From positions 1 through 15,962 of the forward strand of contig JADYXV010000094.1 in the NCBI GenBank assembly GCA_020853995.1: 15,962 nucleotides of DNA, in the 5' to 3' direction. The DNA is from Novosphingobium sp. GTDB taxonomy: Bacteria > Pseudomonadota > Alphaproteobacteria > Sphingomonadales > Sphingomonadaceae. Below the pieces are notes generated by a model, which did no database searches, was not told the origin of the DNA, and saw only the letters and a list, made by a program, of their open reading frames with translations. Of this stretch, positions 15,013 through 15,962 are shown in pieces (the first letter of the stretch is position 1; every line of letters starts with the position of its first letter). The position numbers and the translations under genes were made by a program.

Positions 15013-15498
15013 CTAGCCCTTCGCACACCCAAGTGCCGCTGCATCCATCGCTGAAGCTGCACCTTGCAGCCGATAGTTATCGCGGAAACTGCGCCCGTCC
15101 GTCCCGCGCGCAATCACCACCATGGTCTGTGCGCTGCGCATTTGCGCCAAGATCCCTGCGTTGGTCGTCTTATCGATTGGCCAGGCATCAGCCTGGCCGG
15201 TTTGCAGTGAAAAGTTGGCGTCGGGGAATGACACTGTCACTTTCGATCCTGATGCCAAGCGCCGCGCCAACCGGACATGCACCGCCCCGCGAATGTCGCG
15301 CGACGGCCAATAGCCCACTGTGAAATAGGGTTGGAAATCCTGTTTGCGGCCTGCCTTCTTTTCGGCCATCGCAATGGCATAGCAGCGCGGCACGGCAGGA
15401 TCACGAAACGCGCCCCATGTGCTGAACACGCCAAGGCTGTCACGCGCCACGGCTGTGCCCGCCAAAGCAAGAGCCGCTACAACCAGTAGCCTTCTCAT
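15013..15498 (-). CDS. Secreted IalB-like protein of unknown function
   Basis: The 161-aa precursor begins MRRLLVVAALALAGTAVA, a likely Sec signal peptide ending at Ala18, so the protein is probably periplasmic. The mature part has DSLGVFSTWGAFRD and CYAIAMAEKK, followed by a middle with VHVRLAR and a WPID segment. Two cysteines (Cys39 and Cys158) could form a disulfide. The pattern (G-x-F-x-x-W..C.A) resembles the invasion-associated locus B family as I remember it from alphaproteobacteria, but similarity is weak and no function is implied. Its ATG overlaps the TGA of the upstream DUF4169 gene (ATGA, 15495-15498), which indicates translational coupling and one transcript with the histidine phosphatase. 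Confidence 0.75.
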   Translation of the reverse strand: MRRLLVVAALALAGTAVARDSLGVFSTWGAFRDPAVPRCYAIAMAEKKAGRKQDFQPYFTVGYWPSRDIRGAVHVRLARRLASGSKVTVSFPDANFSLQTGQADAWPIDKTTNAGILAQMRSAQTMVVIARGTDGRSFRDNYRLQGAASAMDAAALGCAKG

Positions 15499-15674
15499 GT
15501 ATCCTCGCGCTTTGCGCCGTCGATCGCACGAGCCGCGCGCTCAGCCGCAATCTTGTCCCGCAGCTTTTCCGCCTTGGTCCGGCCAAACTTCGCACGGTTG
15601 ACCTGTGCTTCGCCAGCTTTCTCCGCTTTGACTCTGGCTTTGCGCACGGACCGCAAATTGATGATCTCAGCCAT
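15495..15674 (-). CDS. DUF4169 family small protein
   Basis: A 59-aa reading frame runs from ATG at 15674 to TGA at 15495. It reads MAEIINLRSVRKARVKAEKA at the start, then VNRAKFGRTKAEK and AAERAARAIDGAKRED at the end. These match the DUF4169 pattern of alphaproteobacterial small proteins (MAEIINLRxxRKxx...NRxxFGRTKxEK...LDGH/AKRE). The protein is highly charged, lysine- and arginine-rich, and probably largely helical; no function is known. The ATG shares one base with the TGA of the upstream phosphatase (TGATG) and its stop overlaps the next ATG, so the three genes read as one coupled unit. Confidence 0.88.
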   Translation of the reverse strand: MAEIINLRSVRKARVKAEKAGEAQVNRAKFGRTKAEKLRDKIAAERAARAIDGAKREDT

Positions 15675-15962
15675 CAGGCATGCTCGGCTCCGCGCTCGGA
15701 TCCGAACAGCGTACGCTCCTGTCCGCCTTCAACCAGTGCGATTGATCCTTGCACCAATGACGGGGCGATTGGCGCGGTGTGAACGGGATGCACCGGATAG
15801 CCTGCCATGATCCCGCGCAAAACCCGGCTGGAAATGCCGTGCATCACCACAATGTGATCGCCGCCGGGGTCGCCCAATCCATCCAGCCAGCGGTTCAGCC
15901 GCTCTGCGATCATCGGATAATCCTCGCCATCGGGGGCAGGGCGCAACAAATGATCGGCCACC
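15674..15962 (-). CDS. Histidine phosphatase family protein, C-terminal part (cut by window edge)
   Basis: About 95 residues of the C-terminal half are visible; the start and the N-terminal RHG catalytic motif lie beyond the right edge. PDGEDYPMIAERLNRWLDGL, followed by IVVMHGISSRVLRGIMAG, is typical of the phosphoglycerate-mutase-like histidine phosphatases: the Glu of DGEDY and the His of MHG would be the conserved acid and second His. The frame is open to the edge, so the apparent GTG near 15961 is an internal Val codon. Substrate unknown. The stop codon overlaps the DUF4169 start by one base. Confidence 0.85.
   Translation of the reverse strand, partial: VADHLLRPAPDGEDYPMIAERLNRWLDGLGDPGGDHIVVMHGISSRVLRGIMAGYPVHPVHTAPIAPSLVQGSIALVEGGQERTLFGSERGAEHA

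Noticed and set aside
15138..15148. Another exact copy of GCATTTGCGCC (as in the rlmN leader)
   Set aside because: It lies inside the IalB-like coding frame with no paired copy beside it; a chance match to common codons is the simplest reading.
1..15962. CRISPR array, prophage, toxin-antitoxin or defence genes
   Set aside because: No regularly spaced repeats, no integrase, phage, transposase, toxin or nuclease motifs were seen in any credible reading frame.

Overview
The window looks like a chromosomal segment from an alphaproteobacterium, most likely a sphingomonad (Novosphingobium/Sphingomonas/Erythrobacter type). Codon use favours G and C. The evidence is the protein set: an adrenodoxin-reductase-type FAD enzyme, a MurC/Mpl-like ligase divergent from an LD-carboxypeptidase, a DUF4169 small protein, a long RlmN with an acidic insert, and a GGDEF-EAL-PilZ membrane protein. 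This placement is inferred from protein character; no rRNA or tRNA gene is present to confirm it.

Layout. 1-388 (-): N-terminal part of a membrane chemoreceptor, cut by the window edge. 492-1928 (-): MurC/Mpl-type amino-acid ligase, divergent from 2016-2837 (+), an S66 LD-carboxypeptidase; together they suggest murein-peptide recycling. 2885-3820 (+) fabD and 3826-4590 (+) fabG are early fatty-acid synthesis genes. 4798-5925 (+) is dnaN, preceded by a strong GC-rich hairpin and followed by a 13-bp terminator stem. 6137-7573 (+): soluble globin-coupled chemoreceptor. 7578-8882 (-): ferredoxin/adrenodoxin-type NADP reductase, convergent with the receptor at a 4-nt gap. 9117-9914 (-): PhaZ-type polyhydroxyalkanoate depolymerase, divergent from 10029-12719 (+), a membrane PAS-GGDEF-EAL-PilZ protein. 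12716-14020 (-): rlmN, whose stop codon overlaps that of the cyclic-di-GMP gene. 14266-14940 (+): small outer-membrane beta-barrel with a textbook terminator. 15013-15962 (-): a tightly overlapping set of histidine phosphatase (partial), DUF4169 and a secreted IalB-like protein.

The genes are mostly housekeeping (lipid, replication, rRNA modification) mixed with environmental sensing (two chemoreceptors, one probably haem-based, and a cyclic-di-GMP protein) and carbon-store use (PhaZ). I see no intact insertion sequence, prophage, CRISPR array, toxin-antitoxin pair or defence system, and no clear undescribed multi-gene system.

The most unusual non-coding signal is the rlmN start region (14008-14075). 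It holds five copies of an 11-nt GCATTTsGCGC-type motif in two orientations, which form two back-to-back perfect hairpins that overlap the likely ribosome-binding site. Other points to check are the palindrome in the phaZ/cyclic-di-GMP divergent promoter, the hairpin before dnaN, and a GTTGACCC direct repeat after dnaN that resembles a worn IS end. There is no gene-free stretch over 300 bases; the longest gaps (8883-9116, 14021-14265, 5926-6136, 4591-4797) are described under features.
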